This document shows, piece after piece, positions 21,135-31,959 of a stretch of DNA of 64,000 bases. The notes under the pieces were generated by a model. The model ran no database searches and was not told the DNA's origin. It was given only the letters and a program-made list of their open reading frames with translations. The position numbers and the translations under genes are program-made. How positions within the stretch are numbered: position 1 is the stretch's first letter; each line of letters opens with the position of its first letter. Origin of the DNA: Gammaproteobacteria bacterium (lineage in GTDB: Bacteria; Pseudomonadota; Gammaproteobacteria; GRL18); assembly GCA_016744375.1 (NCBI GenBank), contig JADGEM010000019.1:1-64000 (forward strand). Direction: 5' to 3'.

Positions 21135-21146
21135 AACATTCTCCTG

Positions 21147-21181
21147 TTTCCCTATCCTATAAGGGGGAATTGAGAGGGTTG
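21147..21181 (+). repeat. Copy 3 (degenerate) of G-rich intergenic repeat
   Basis: tttccctatcctataagggggaattgagagggttg between rfbC and rfbD. Confidence 0.5.
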
Positions 21182-21213
21182 CAACTAACAACAACATAAA
21201 AAACTGATTATCT

Positions 21214-22095
21214 ATGAAAATACTTATTACTGGAGCCAAAGGACAGGTCGGTACAGAGCTCGTCACAGAAGCCAAACAACGAGGCCATGATGTTTATGGC
21301 TTTGGCTCCCGGGAACTGGATATCTCAAATTTAGAGCAAGTCAATACAATAGTTCGAAATATAAAACCGAATGTTATTATCAATGCCGCTGCTTATACCG
21401 CCGTTGATAACGCAGAAACAGAACATGAACAGGCCTATGCTGTCAACTCTCTGGGCAGTAAAAATCTGGCTATAAGCTGTAAAGAACTTGATATACCTCT
21501 CATGCATATTTCGACCGATTATATCTATGATGGTGAGAAACCAAGTCCTTATCTTGAATCCGATCCCCCAAACCCAACAGGTATCTATGGTGCATCCAAG
21601 CTGGAAGGTGATCAAAAAATTGAACAGATCTGGCCTAAACATATTATACTTCGAGTCAGCTGGGTTTTTGGGAATCACGGTAATAACTTTGTTAAAACCA
21701 TGCTCAGGCTGGCAGAACAAAGAGATGAACTGAGTATTGTCGATGATCAATTTGGTGCACCCACGTCAGCAAAAGCAATCAGTACCTGTCTGCTGGATAT
21801 TCTGGAAGCAAAACAGTTTAATCAGCCGCAATACCCCTGGGGCGTCTACAATTTTCAAAGTGATCCTGGTGTCAGCTGGTATAACTTCGCACAGGAAATA
21901 TTCCAGCAGGCAAAAGAATCTGGTTTGATCAACAAAACAATGCAACTCAACCCCATCCCATCATCCGAATTTCCAACACCGGTCAAACGTCCTGCAAATT
22001 CAAAACTTGACGGTCATAAACTGTTGAAGTCTTTGCATCTTAAGCCAGCAGACTGGAAATCTGACCTGAATAATATGTTGACCAATATTAAATAA
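21214..22095 (+). CDS. rfbD: dTDP-4-dehydrorhamnose reductase
   Basis: MKILITGAKGQVGTELVTEA, NAAAYTAVDNAETE, HISTDYIYDGEKPSPYLESDPPNPTGIYGASKLEGDQ. Confidence 0.95.
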   Translation: MKILITGAKGQVGTELVTEAKQRGHDVYGFGSRELDISNLEQVNTIVRNIKPNVIINAAAYTAVDNAETEHEQAYAVNSLGSKNLAISCKELDIPLMHISTDYIYDGEKPSPYLESDPPNPTGIYGASKLEGDQKIEQIWPKHIILRVSWVFGNHGNNFVKTMLRLAEQRDELSIVDDQFGAPTSAKAISTCLLDILEAKQFNQPQYPWGVYNFQSDPGVSWYNFAQEIFQQAKESGLINKTMQLNPIPSSEFPTPVKRPANSKLDGHKLLKSLHLKPADWKSDLNNMLTNIK

Positions 22096-22203
22096 AATAT
22101 GTTTTATCACTCAATGCATATCAAGTTATAATTATTAAACAGTTGCATTATCAGTGAAGTTTATTATTTGATTATCGACCTAAGGCTTTATTAAAAAAAC
22201 GAG

Positions 22204-23301
22204 ATGACTATGGATGTAAAAGTTGCGTTAATTACAGGTGTTACTGGGCAAGATGGTGCCTATCTTGCTGAATTTTTATTGGGTAAAGGCTATGAAGTCC
22301 ATGGTTTAAAGCGTCGTGCATCTTCTTTTAACACGGATCGAATTGATCATCTTTATCAAGATCCCCATGAAACGAATCGAAAATTTGTTCTGCATTATGG
22401 TGATTTATCGGATTCAATGAATTTAGTGCGCATTATTCAGGAAATTCAACCCGATGAGATTTATAATCTGGGTGCTCAGAGTCATGTGGCGGTATCTTTT
22501 GAAAGTCCTGAATATACGGCTGATACAGTAGGCTTAGGTGCTTTGCGTATTCTGGATGCAATTCGTATTTCTGGACTGGAGAAAAAGACACGCTATTATC
22601 AGGCTTCAACATCTGAGTTGTATGGTGATGTGAGAGAAACGCCTCAGAAGGAAACAACACCATTTTATCCTCGTTCGCCTTATGCGGCCGCTAAGTTATA
22701 TGCTTACTGGATCACTGTGAATTATCGTGAAGCCTATGGTATGTACGCTTGTAATGGAATTTTATTTAATCATGAATCACCGATCCGGGGTGAGACATTT
22801 GTCACTCGTAAAATCACTCGTGCAATGGCACGTATTCATCTGGGGCTTCAAGATACGGTGTTTCTGGGAAATATGAATGCATTACGTGACTGGGGGCATG
22901 CCAAAGATTATGTTGAAATGCAGTGGTTGATGCTTCAGCAGGATGAGCCAGATGATTTTTGTATTGCTACGGGAGTCCAGTATTCGGTTCGTGATTTTGT
23001 TAATTTTGCCTGGGGACATTTGAATAAGAGCATTCGCTGGGAAGGTGAGGGCATGGATGAGAAAGGCTATGATGAAGAATCTGGCAAGGTGATTGTTGCG
23101 GTTGATCCACGTTACTTTCGTCCAACTGAAGTTGAGACATTATTAGGTGATCCCAGTAAGGCTAAAGAGAAATTGGGCTGGGAACCAAAAATTACCTTTG
23201 AAGAGATGGTTCATGAAATGATGGAGCATGATATTACTCTGGCCAAACGTGACTCTTTAGTTAAAAAACATGGCTACCGGGCATTTGATTACCATGAATA
23301 A
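22204..23301 (+). CDS. gmd: GDP-mannose 4,6-dehydratase
   Basis: [105 protein letters not shown]. Confidence 0.97.
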   Translation: MTMDVKVALITGVTGQDGAYLAEFLLGKGYEVHGLKRRASSFNTDRIDHLYQDPHETNRKFVLHYGDLSDSMNLVRIIQEIQPDEIYNLGAQSHVAVSFESPEYTADTVGLGALRILDAIRISGLEKKTRYYQASTSELYGDVRETPQKETTPFYPRSPYAAAKLYAYWITVNYREAYGMYACNGILFNHESPIRGETFVTRKITRAMARIHLGLQDTVFLGNMNALRDWGHAKDYVEMQWLMLQQDEPDDFCIATGVQYSVRDFVNFAWGHLNKSIRWEGEGMDEKGYDEESGKVIVAVDPRYFRPTEVETLLGDPSKAKEKLGWEPKITFEEMVHEMMEHDITLAKRDSLVKKHGYRAFDYHE

Positions 23302-24259
23302 ATTGAAACAGGGTAAAATTTATGTGGCTGGCCATCGTGGTTTGGTAGGATCGGCGATAGTGCGCCAACTAAAGACTTTAGGGTGTACGAATATTATAAC
23401 TCGCACTCATACTGAACTGGATCTGGTTGATCAGGCTCAGGTTCAGGCTTTTTTTAAGAAAGAGAAACCTGAATATGTATTTTTGGCTGCAGCCAAGGTG
23501 GGTGGAATTCATGCGAATAATACCTATCCAGCGGAATTTATTTATCAAAATATGATGATTGAGGCCAATATTATTGATGCGGCCTATCATAGTGGGGTGG
23601 AAAAATTATTGTTTTTGGGTAGTTCCTGTATTTACCCTCGGGCGGTTGAGCAACCGATGCAAGAAGAAGCTTTGTTAACGGGGATTCTGGAGCCGACCAA
23701 TGAGCCTTATGCTCTGGCCAAAATTGCTGGAATCAAGTTATGTGAATCGTATAATCGTCAATATGGCACAGATTTTCGTTCGGTGATGCCGACCAATCTT
23801 TATGGTGAGGGTGATAACTTTCACCCGGAGAATTCTCATGTTATTCCAGCGGTCATGCGTCGTTTTCATGAAGCAAAAGAGCGAGGGAGTTCTGAAGTCG
23901 TCGTCTGGGGCAGTGGCAAACCCATGCGTGAATTCTTGCATGTGGATGACATGGCTTCAGCCTGTCTTTATGTCATACAGCTTGATAAAGAAACCTATGA
24001 AATTAACACCAAACCCATGTTGTCACATATCAATGTCGGTACCGGGGTTGACTGTACCATTCGGGAAATGGCTGAAACGATTAAAAAGGTAGTTGGTTTT
24101 GAAGGTGATCTGGTTTTTGATACAAGCAAACCTGATGGTGCCATGCGAAAACTAATGGATATTTCACGGCTCAAAGCGATGGGGTGGGAAGCTTCTATTG
24201 ACTTTGAAGAGGGGCTGGCATCGACCTATGAATGGTTTTTAACAAGAGTGAATGAGTAA
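23294..24259 (+). CDS. fcl: GDP-L-fucose synthase (GDP-4-keto-6-deoxymannose epimerase/reductase)
   Basis: [78 protein letters not shown] 23294 preferred over track start 23270; overlaps the gmd end. Confidence 0.95.
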   Translation: MNKLKQGKIYVAGHRGLVGSAIVRQLKTLGCTNIITRTHTELDLVDQAQVQAFFKKEKPEYVFLAAAKVGGIHANNTYPAEFIYQNMMIEANIIDAAYHSGVEKLLFLGSSCIYPRAVEQPMQEEALLTGILEPTNEPYALAKIAGIKLCESYNRQYGTDFRSVMPTNLYGEGDNFHPENSHVIPAVMRRFHEAKERGSSEVVVWGSGKPMREFLHVDDMASACLYVIQLDKETYEINTKPMLSHINVGTGVDCTIREMAETIKKVVGFEGDLVFDTSKPDGAMRKLMDISRLKAMGWEASIDFEEGLASTYEWFLTRVNE

Positions 24260-24395
24260 AAAATTAGATAATTTTTCAAAATATTGTATTTCTTATTTTT
24301 ATAATAATCCTTCAACATAACCAAAATCTCTGGTTCTAAGATATTAAAGATATCAGATAAGATAAATTACAGAAGAAATAACCAAGGCAAACATA

Positions 24396-25289
24396 ATGTT
24401 ATGGAACTCAAGAATTATTAAAATTCTCAAACGAAAATTAATAGACTCAGGCTTAATAAGAAAGAAAACCTTTATTCTTAATAATAGAACAATCAAGCTA
24501 ACAAATTTAGGCGAATCAAATCTGCTAAAAGATATTGCTATCAATGGCTTTGAATCTTATGAAAATGAAGTTGTTACTTTAATTAAAAATTATCCATGGG
24601 ATATATCCGCATTTTTTGATATAGGGGCAAATGTTGGTTATTATTCAATCTTAACTGAAATTTATCATCCCAAAATAAAAGTGGTTTCTGTTGAGCCTTT
24701 CCCCAAGAATGTCGAATATATAAAAAAAATAAAAACGACAAATCAATTAAAATTTGAGCTCATTGAAAAGGTTGTTGATAAAAACTCTAATGAGAAAAAA
24801 ACATTTTATTTTCCTACGGGTAAAAATAATTCAAAATTATCCACATCATCATCTTTAATAAATTCATTTAAGGGAACTGATGGTATTTTTAAAGATTCAC
24901 CCTTTGAAACAGTTGAAGTAACTACAAGCACTTTAAATTCAATTGTCTCTTCATATAGTGATTCTTGTTTAATCAAACTAGATTGTGAAGGCAATGAGTT
25001 GAATATACTTGAGTCATCAACGTCTATTCTGAAGCGAGCTAATGTGGACTTTATTATTGAAATAATGATAAATGACACCGATAAGCATAAAGTGTTTTCT
25101 ATTATGCAAGATTATGGGTATAAAGGTTTTTTAATTACTAATGCTGGACTTGTTTATGAAGAGCGTCCGTTAACTTTCCCATATCCCGAAATTAAAAACA
25201 GGACAGTTTGGAAAAATCACTTTTTTACCAAAAAAGATATTTCAGAAATAAAAAAAGTGTCAGAAAAGTATTATGGATATTGGATTTAG
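24396..25289 (+). CDS. FkbM-family methyltransferase
   Basis: FFDIGANVGYYSILTEIYHPKIKVVSVEPFPKNVEYI, CLIKLDCEGNELNILES, DFIIEIM. Confidence 0.85.
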   Translation: MLWNSRIIKILKRKLIDSGLIRKKTFILNNRTIKLTNLGESNLLKDIAINGFESYENEVVTLIKNYPWDISAFFDIGANVGYYSILTEIYHPKIKVVSVEPFPKNVEYIKKIKTTNQLKFELIEKVVDKNSNEKKTFYFPTGKNNSKLSTSSSLINSFKGTDGIFKDSPFETVEVTTSTLNSIVSSYSDSCLIKLDCEGNELNILESSTSILKRANVDFIIEIMINDTDKHKVFSIMQDYGYKGFLITNAGLVYEERPLTFPYPEIKNRTVWKNHFFTKKDISEIKKVSEKYYGYWI

Positions 25290-25428
25290 GGCGGTTATGT
25301 TATAATCTTCTTAAACTTAATGATTGAGCTAACACTTCAAAACTCATGAGATACTTGCATGAGGTGTGATAATCTCATAAATGCTTTGGCTTTATAACTA
25401 TCGAACAACTATGGTAAAAATTCTATAA

Positions 25429-27018
25429 ATGAACATTTCCTTATCCGCTGATATGGCGTGGAACTTTGTTGCACTGAACGATCTTCAGATCCATTATCGT
25501 GGTAATCTCCAGGTAATAGAAACAATTGCTGATGCTGCTGCAGAAAATAATATGCCTTTATTAACAAGTACATTAAGAGAAAGTTATGGCCATTTTGCAT
25601 GTTTAATTGAAAGTGAAGCATTTGTTTTTGCATGTGTTGATAACTGTCGTTCAACACCGATATTTTATTCAGACACTCTCGTGTCAAATTCAGCTGAACT
25701 TATAAGGCACTCCCAGAAACTTACACAAACAGATGGACATGCTTTACTTGATGTTGCTATGGCAGGCTATACCACTGGCGCTGATACTATTTTCAGTGGA
25801 TTAAAACAACTTCAATCAGGTGAGTTTTTGTTTTGGGATAAAAATAAGTCTGCTTTAACCACAGGTTTTTATTATGAGTTTGTACCTGATGAGTTAGTAG
25901 ATAGTGATGATGAAGAGCTTATTTCTCAAATTGCATCATCATTTGACAATGTTATGCAAAGAGTTATAAAACAGGCAGATGGTCGTTTCATATGGGTACC
26001 TCTTAGCGGGGGATTAGACTCACGGTTAATCTTATCAAAGCTGGTTGAATTTGGCTGCCCAAATGTGAAGGCTTTTTCATATGGCCCTGCTGGTAATGAT
26101 GAGGCTCGTTCTGCAAAAAATGTGGCTGAAGTATTGGGTGTGCCATGGTACTTTGTTCCGAGTACCAAGAAAGCTATGCGCAAGCTTTTTGCGTCGCCAA
26201 AGCGCCAGGCTCTTTGGAAGCATGCAAATGGGCTTAACGGAGTACCGAACTTCCAGGATTTCTTGCCATTGAATGAGTTAATGGAGCAGGGAATCATAAA
26301 AAAAGGCGATATCATTATTAATGGGCAATCAGGTGATTTTATTACTGGAGGGCATATTCCTGCACAGCTTTTAAAGCCAGAAGCAACAATTGATGATTTG
26401 TTTTCAGCTATTTTGAAAAAGCATTTTTCATTATGGCATGCACTTAAGACTCCTGAAAATATAGCAATTATTAAGTCACGAGTTTTTGCAAATTTATCAT
26501 TACAGGATAATGATAAAATTTCACCTCAAGAATTAGCATCAGCCTATGAACTCTCAGAATATCAAGAACGACAATCAAAATTTGTTGTGAATGGTCAGAG
26601 AGTCTATGATTTTTTGGGACTTGATTGGTTTTTGCCCCTTTGGGACCCAGAATTTGTTGAAGTGTGGAGAAATATCCCTGCAGAGAGAAAAATTGGACAG
26701 AAGCTGTTTAAAGAGTATTTGCAGATTTACAATTACCAAAATTTATTTGCTAACTTCAAACCATGTCTAGATGGCTGGCCTGGACTTTCTAAACTAGTAT
26801 TACCTTTTGCCCGTTTAATTCGTTGGACTTTCGGGATTGAATGGCGAGATAAATACTTAAAAACGATGACAGTTTTTGGTATGTATAGTTACTTGTATGC
26901 TCCTTATCCATTATGGAAAAATCTTTTAGAGTCACAAAATTATCGAAATCCTATTTCTTTATTTACGCGGACCTGGTTAATTGAAAATAATCTTTCAATA
27001 CCTGATGGGTTAAAATAA
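25429..27018 (+). CDS. Asparagine synthase-like protein lacking the N-terminal nucleophile Cys
   Basis: PP-loop FIWVPLSGGLDSRLILSKL and AsnB-like C-terminal domain; N terminus MNISLSADM... lacks the MCGI start. Confidence 0.78.
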   Translation: MNISLSADMAWNFVALNDLQIHYRGNLQVIETIADAAAENNMPLLTSTLRESYGHFACLIESEAFVFACVDNCRSTPIFYSDTLVSNSAELIRHSQKLTQTDGHALLDVAMAGYTTGADTIFSGLKQLQSGEFLFWDKNKSALTTGFYYEFVPDELVDSDDEELISQIASSFDNVMQRVIKQADGRFIWVPLSGGLDSRLILSKLVEFGCPNVKAFSYGPAGNDEARSAKNVAEVLGVPWYFVPSTKKAMRKLFASPKRQALWKHANGLNGVPNFQDFLPLNELMEQGIIKKGDIIINGQSGDFITGGHIPAQLLKPEATIDDLFSAILKKHFSLWHALKTPENIAIIKSRVFANLSLQDNDKISPQELASAYELSEYQERQSKFVVNGQRVYDFLGLDWFLPLWDPEFVEVWRNIPAERKIGQKLFKEYLQIYNYQNLFANFKPCLDGWPGLSKLVLPFARLIRWTFGIEWRDKYLKTMTVFGMYSYLYAPYPLWKNLLESQNYRNPISLFTRTWLIENNLSIPDGLK

Positions 27019-27037
27019 AAAATAAATCAATTATATT

Positions 27038-28408
27038 ATGTCTAACTTATTTCCTCTTATATCGGTGTACCTGGTTAATTACAATTACGGACGATTTGTC
27101 GAACAGGCAATTGAAAGTGTATTGCAACAAACATTTCAGGACTTTGAATTAATCATCATAGATGATGGTTCGAGTGATAACTCTCGTGAAATTATTGAAC
27201 CCTATGCCAGAAATGAAAAGATCATGACGATCTTTCAGGAAAACAAAGGGCTCAATGCAACAAATAATATAGGTTTAAGAGCGGCAACAGGTAAATATAT
27301 AATGCGTCTTGATGCAGATGATTATCTTGATGCACATGCACTTGAATTATTATCAGGTGTGCTTGAAAAAAATGAAGATGTTGGCCTTGTCTTTCCTGAC
27401 TACTATATGGTTGATATTGATGGTCAGGTACTAGAAGTTATCCAGCGCCACAATTTTGATGAAGTCACTATGATGGACCAGCCGGCACATGGAGCCTGTA
27501 CAATGATCCGGCGTGAATTGCTGGAATCCATGGAAGGTTATGATGAGAGTTTTCGTTGCCAGGATGGTTGGGATTTGTGGTTGCGCTTTATTCAACACCA
27601 CCAGGTAAAAAATGTCAGCTTGCCGCTGTTTTATTATCGACAGCATGGTAACAATCTGACTGCTAATGAAGAACGATTACTTTCAACTCGCTCGGAAATA
27701 ATGCGTAAAGTGGTTCAGTCAAAAAATGAGCAACTCAAATGCATTGCAGTGATACCTGTGAGAGGAAAAACAGCGGATCCTCATTCTCTGGCATTACGAG
27801 AATTAAATGAAAAACCCATACTGGATTGGAGCATAGAGGCAGCATTGAACGCTGATTGTGTCACCGATGTTGTTGTAACCAGCCCAGATGAAAAAATTCT
27901 TGAGCATATAAAGAACACATATGGTGATAAGGTTATGCCCATTGCCCGTGACTGGAAATTTGCTTTACCAAATACCTCAATTGACGATGCAGTGACTGAT
28001 GTCTTTAATCAACTCCCCGAAGACAGGCGAAACTTTGATGCAGTAACAATCTTATTCGTTGAATCCCCCTTTCGTTCATCAAAATACATTGATATGGCTG
28101 CTGATGTGATGCAGCTTTTTTCAGCGGATCGGGTTATTGGTGTGCGGCCAGAAAACAGTAACATGTATCAGCATGATGGTAGTGGTATGCTGCCACTAAA
28201 GCATGACAAGCGATTGCGCTATGAGCGGGATGAGATGTTCAGAGAGGTTGGAAATATGGTGCTGGTTCGCCGGAGACATTTCTTAAGGACAGCAATGGAG
28301 CCTGGAGAAAGAGTCGGCCATGTGGTTTTAAGCAAAAAAGCAGCGCTTTCTCTGGATTCACAATGGGAATGGGATATCGCTGAACTAATGAGTGCAGAAA
28401 AAAAATAA
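27038..28408 (+). CDS. Bifunctional-looking GT2 glycosyltransferase fused to a CMP-sugar cytidylyltransferase-like domain
   Basis: N-terminal GT2 (ISVYLVNYNYGRFVEQAIESVLQQTFQDFELIIIDDGSSD, MRLDADDYL); C-terminal NeuA-like (CIAVIPVRGK...PILDWSIEAALNADCVTDVVVTSPDEKI). Confidence 0.82.
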   Translation: MSNLFPLISVYLVNYNYGRFVEQAIESVLQQTFQDFELIIIDDGSSDNSREIIEPYARNEKIMTIFQENKGLNATNNIGLRAATGKYIMRLDADDYLDAHALELLSGVLEKNEDVGLVFPDYYMVDIDGQVLEVIQRHNFDEVTMMDQPAHGACTMIRRELLESMEGYDESFRCQDGWDLWLRFIQHHQVKNVSLPLFYYRQHGNNLTANEERLLSTRSEIMRKVVQSKNEQLKCIAVIPVRGKTADPHSLALRELNEKPILDWSIEAALNADCVTDVVVTSPDEKILEHIKNTYGDKVMPIARDWKFALPNTSIDDAVTDVFNQLPEDRRNFDAVTILFVESPFRSSKYIDMAADVMQLFSADRVIGVRPENSNMYQHDGSGMLPLKHDKRLRYERDEMFREVGNMVLVRRRHFLRTAMEPGERVGHVVLSKKAALSLDSQWEWDIAELMSAEKK

Positions 28409-30273
28409 TGTGTGGAATAGCAGGCTATGTGACAGATAATTTACTTGATGAAAATATTCTGGAGCAAATGGTTAACTCGCTCTGGCATCGAGGCCCAGAC
28501 AGTATGGGGACATATCGTAATGACCCCTATGCTGGAGGCATGCGACGCCTGAGTATTAATGGTATTGAAACAGGTGACCAGCCTCTTTTTAACCATGATC
28601 GTTCCATTGTTGTTTTCTATAATGGCGAAATTTACAATTCACCACAACTGAGGCGTGAGCTGAAAGCAAAAGGCTATCAGTTTCGAACTGAATCAGATGG
28701 CGAAGTTATCGGCCATCTCTATGAAGAGTATGGAACTAAAGTCTTTGGGCGATTGGATGGCATGTTTGCCATTGCAATCTGGTCTGTCAAAGAGAAAAAA
28801 TTAATTCTGGCACGGGATATACCTGGAGAGAAACCACTTTATTATAGTCAGTTACCCAATAACGGTCTGGTGTTTGGCTCAGAATTGCGAGTCTTCAAAC
28901 AGTTTCCAAAACTTAACCTTTCTCTTGATTATCAGTCACTTTGGGATTTTCCCACATTTCTATGGATACCTGAGCCTTCGACAGTTTATAAAGAAGTCAA
29001 AGCAGTGCCCCGTGGTCACTATTTAACGCTTGATCACACTGGAATAGCCTTGCACCCATTTCCTAATCGTTTTGCTGGGCAGATAGCCGAAGCATCAAGC
29101 TGGCAGGATCTGGTTGATCTCACTCGTCAGACAGTTACTGATTCTGTAAAGAGCAGGCTCTTGTCACAAGTACCGGTTGGAAGTTTTTTAAGTAGCGGCC
29201 TGGACAGCTCAATTGTTGCCACTATTGCCCAGCAAGAATTGGGTAACTTGACAACATTCTCTATTGGTTTTGAAGATGTCGATGATCCCTATCACGGCAA
29301 TGCCGATGAATCGAGTGCCGCACGGGCTTATGCAAAACAACTTGGAACTAAACATCATGAAATTCATGTGAACGGTGATGATTTTTATCAGGCTTTACCC
29401 GAATTCTGTGATTATGGCGATCAACCTTTTGCTGTTTCATCAGGTCTTGGTATTTTATTTGTTGCTAAGGCTGCCCGGGAACAAGGCATAAAAATTCTTC
29501 TTTCCGGTGATGGCGCCGATGAATCCTTCGGCGGCTATTCCTGGTATTCACACCTTAATAGTCCTTATCTATCAGATAGTACTGGCAATGATGAATTACT
29601 CGGGGTGACTTCTTTTCAGAATTTTGGTCTGGATACTGAAATGCGGCTAAGAGCCATGAGTCGATATAAAGCACCGCAGCGAGCCTGGGCATGGCATTAT
29701 TATGCTGCTGAAGAAGAGAAAGCCGCTCTTTTCTCAAGAGAGCCCTTTAGTGACATTATGGGGTCACACCGATATTTTAGTGACTATAATTCGGCTTCCC
29801 AATGGAGTCCTGAGACATATGTTAATCAGGACAAGAATTTTTATCTGCCTAATGAGATGATGCGTAAACTGGATAAAATGACCATGGCCCATTCTGTTGA
29901 AGGGCGGGCACCCTTTGTCGCACCTTCAGTCTTAGCTTTAGCGGAACAATTACGCTATAAACATATGGTCAAAGGTGAAGTTCTCAAACCGGTATTGAGA
30001 GAAGCATTTGCTGGTCTGTTACCAGAAGATATATCTAAACGGCCAAAACATGGTTTTAATGTGCCGATTGATCATTGGCTTAAAGGTAGTTGGTCCGGGC
30101 TTATGGAAGAGACATTTTCCATGGATTCAGCATTATCAAAAATGGGCCTTGTTTCAAAAAATGCAGGGTCCTTAGCTTCCCAAATGCTTGCTGATCCGCA
30201 ACGTTTAAATGGTCATACCCTATTTTGTTATGTCATGCTTAATATGTGGCTTGAACGTAACTGGATCCGATAA
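28408..30273 (+). CDS. Glutamine-hydrolysing asparagine synthase-like amidotransferase
   Basis: MCGIAGYV N-terminal Cys, HRGPDSMGTY, YNGEIYN, SFLSSGLDSSIVATIA, LLSGDGADESFGGY. Confidence 0.93.
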   Translation: MCGIAGYVTDNLLDENILEQMVNSLWHRGPDSMGTYRNDPYAGGMRRLSINGIETGDQPLFNHDRSIVVFYNGEIYNSPQLRRELKAKGYQFRTESDGEVIGHLYEEYGTKVFGRLDGMFAIAIWSVKEKKLILARDIPGEKPLYYSQLPNNGLVFGSELRVFKQFPKLNLSLDYQSLWDFPTFLWIPEPSTVYKEVKAVPRGHYLTLDHTGIALHPFPNRFAGQIAEASSWQDLVDLTRQTVTDSVKSRLLSQVPVGSFLSSGLDSSIVATIAQQELGNLTTFSIGFEDVDDPYHGNADESSAARAYAKQLGTKHHEIHVNGDDFYQALPEFCDYGDQPFAVSSGLGILFVAKAAREQGIKILLSGDGADESFGGYSWYSHLNSPYLSDSTGNDELLGVTSFQNFGLDTEMRLRAMSRYKAPQRAWAWHYYAAEEEKAALFSREPFSDIMGSHRYFSDYNSASQWSPETYVNQDKNFYLPNEMMRKLDKMTMAHSVEGRAPFVAPSVLALAEQLRYKHMVKGEVLKPVLREAFAGLLPEDISKRPKHGFNVPIDHWLKGSWSGLMEETFSMDSALSKMGLVSKNAGSLASQMLADPQRLNGHTLFCYVMLNMWLERNWIR

Positions 30274-30305
30274 ATTTATATACAGAGTAAAAATTAAAGA
30301 GACGA

Positions 30306-31007
30306 ATGATGGAAATAATAGCTGAAATTGGACAAAACCATAATGGCGATATGGGACTTGCAAAGGAATTGATCCAGGTATCTGCGGAGAATGGCGCTGA
30401 TGTGGCTAAATTTCAGGTTTATGATGCCAGGGCCTTATTTCCAAAAGAAGGCAATCCCTGGTATGAATACAATTGTAAAACGGAACTGAGCCGTGAACAA
30501 CTGGCAGAACTGTCAGAGGAATGTGATCGGGTTGGTATTGAATTTATGGCCTCAGTCTTTGATGTAGAACGCATACAATGGCTTGAAGCGCTGAATGTTC
30601 ATCGCTATAAAATTGCATCACGTTCGATCAATGATCAGCCACTGATTCAAGCATTAGTGAGTACTGGAAAACCAATTATTGCATCACTGGGAATGTGGGA
30701 AGGCGAAGATTTTCCTGTAATTGATTTACAACGTGACATTGAATTCTTATATTGTGTATCAAAATATCCGACAGAACTGGAAGACCTTCATTTTTCAGAG
30801 GTTTCATTTGATCGTTATGTGGGGTTTAGTGATCACTCCATTGGCACTGTGGCTGCAATAACTGCTTGCGCGCGTGGTGCAAAAATTTTAGAAAAACATT
30901 TTACTCTGGATAAAAAAATGACTGGTCCTGATCATGAGGGCAGTATGACACCAGATGAATTAGCTGAAATCTCTCATTTCAAAAATCAATTTAAACTGTG
31001 TTTGTAG
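30306..31007 (+). CDS. NeuB-like sialic/nonulosonic acid synthase catalytic domain (short, no SAF domain)
   Basis: IIAEIGQNHNGDMGLAKELIQVSAENGADVAKFQVYDA, YKIASRSINDQPLI, GFSDHSIGTVAAITACARGAKILEKHFTLDKKMTGPDHEGSM; 233 aa ending after the TIM-barrel. Confidence 0.88.
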   Translation: MMEIIAEIGQNHNGDMGLAKELIQVSAENGADVAKFQVYDARALFPKEGNPWYEYNCKTELSREQLAELSEECDRVGIEFMASVFDVERIQWLEALNVHRYKIASRSINDQPLIQALVSTGKPIIASLGMWEGEDFPVIDLQRDIEFLYCVSKYPTELEDLHFSEVSFDRYVGFSDHSIGTVAAITACARGAKILEKHFTLDKKMTGPDHEGSMTPDELAEISHFKNQFKLCL

Positions 31008-31010
31008 ATT

Positions 31011-31751
31011 ATGAAAATTATTGCCACCATTGAAGCCCGAATGGGTTCAACTCGCTTACCAGGAAAAGTTATGCTGCCCCTTGGTGGCCAACCCATGATT
31101 GTACAGCTGGTTGAGCGTATTAAGAGAAGCAAGTTAGTTAATGAGGTGGTTGTAGCAACGACTGTCAACCCAACGGATAGTATCATTATTGAGACTTGTG
31201 TTCGCAATGACATTAAAGTTGTCGCTGGGAGTGAAATGGATATCACCCAGCGCTTGCTTGATGCTGCAGGCTCTGAAAATGCAGATTATGTGGTTCAATT
31301 AACTGGGGATAACCCATTACTTGATGGTCAATTAATTGATTCTGCAGTACAGACTCTAATTGATGGTGATTATGATTATGTGACAAACTATCGAGATAAT
31401 AAATTAACCATTGGTTTTAATGTACGCTGTTTTAAATATGAAGCATTAGAACGAGCCGCTGAGCTTTCAGATGCACCCGGTGATCGGATTCACGGCAGTT
31501 ATTTCATTCATCGCAGCCCAGACTTATTTAATATAGGTCAGGCAGAAGTCCCGGATTCTCTTCAACGAGATGACATTCGACTTACCGTTGATGAGCCAAT
31601 GGATTTTGAAATCGTACGGAGAGTATTTGAAAGTCTCTATCCTCTCAAAAAACACTTTTCAGCGGATGATGTCATAACAATAATTGATCGCTTTCCTGAG
31701 TGGCGAGAAATTAATGTCAATGTAGAACAAAAAGTACCTGGAGAAGGTTAA
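31011..31751 (+). CDS. SpsF/NeuA-like cytidylyltransferase (CTP_transf_3)
   Basis: IIATIEARMGSTRLPGKVMLPLGGQPMIVQLVERIKRSKLVNEVVVATTVNPTDSIIIE. Confidence 0.88.
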   Translation: MKIIATIEARMGSTRLPGKVMLPLGGQPMIVQLVERIKRSKLVNEVVVATTVNPTDSIIIETCVRNDIKVVAGSEMDITQRLLDAAGSENADYVVQLTGDNPLLDGQLIDSAVQTLIDGDYDYVTNYRDNKLTIGFNVRCFKYEALERAAELSDAPGDRIHGSYFIHRSPDLFNIGQAEVPDSLQRDDIRLTVDEPMDFEIVRRVFESLYPLKKHFSADDVITIIDRFPEWREINVNVEQKVPGEG

Positions 31752-31959
31752 CTGCCAAGTATTTTTGTAAGATTAGTCTGTGAATAGAAACTATACAAGT
31801 TCTTAAGCTTGATGATATAATTCTCTAATTACTATCTGAATTGATGAATATTTTGACTAGAAAACCAATAAATAATAATCAGTATTTCACTGCTCTTACA
31901 GAAAAAAAATTCTTTCAGATAAGACTATTATCAGAGATTACGAGGCCGGAAATAAGCTA

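Noticed and set aside
25348-25380. Inverted repeat ATGAGAT...ATCTCAT upstream of the 25429 gene
   Set aside because: Only 7 bp in AT-rich DNA; likely chance.
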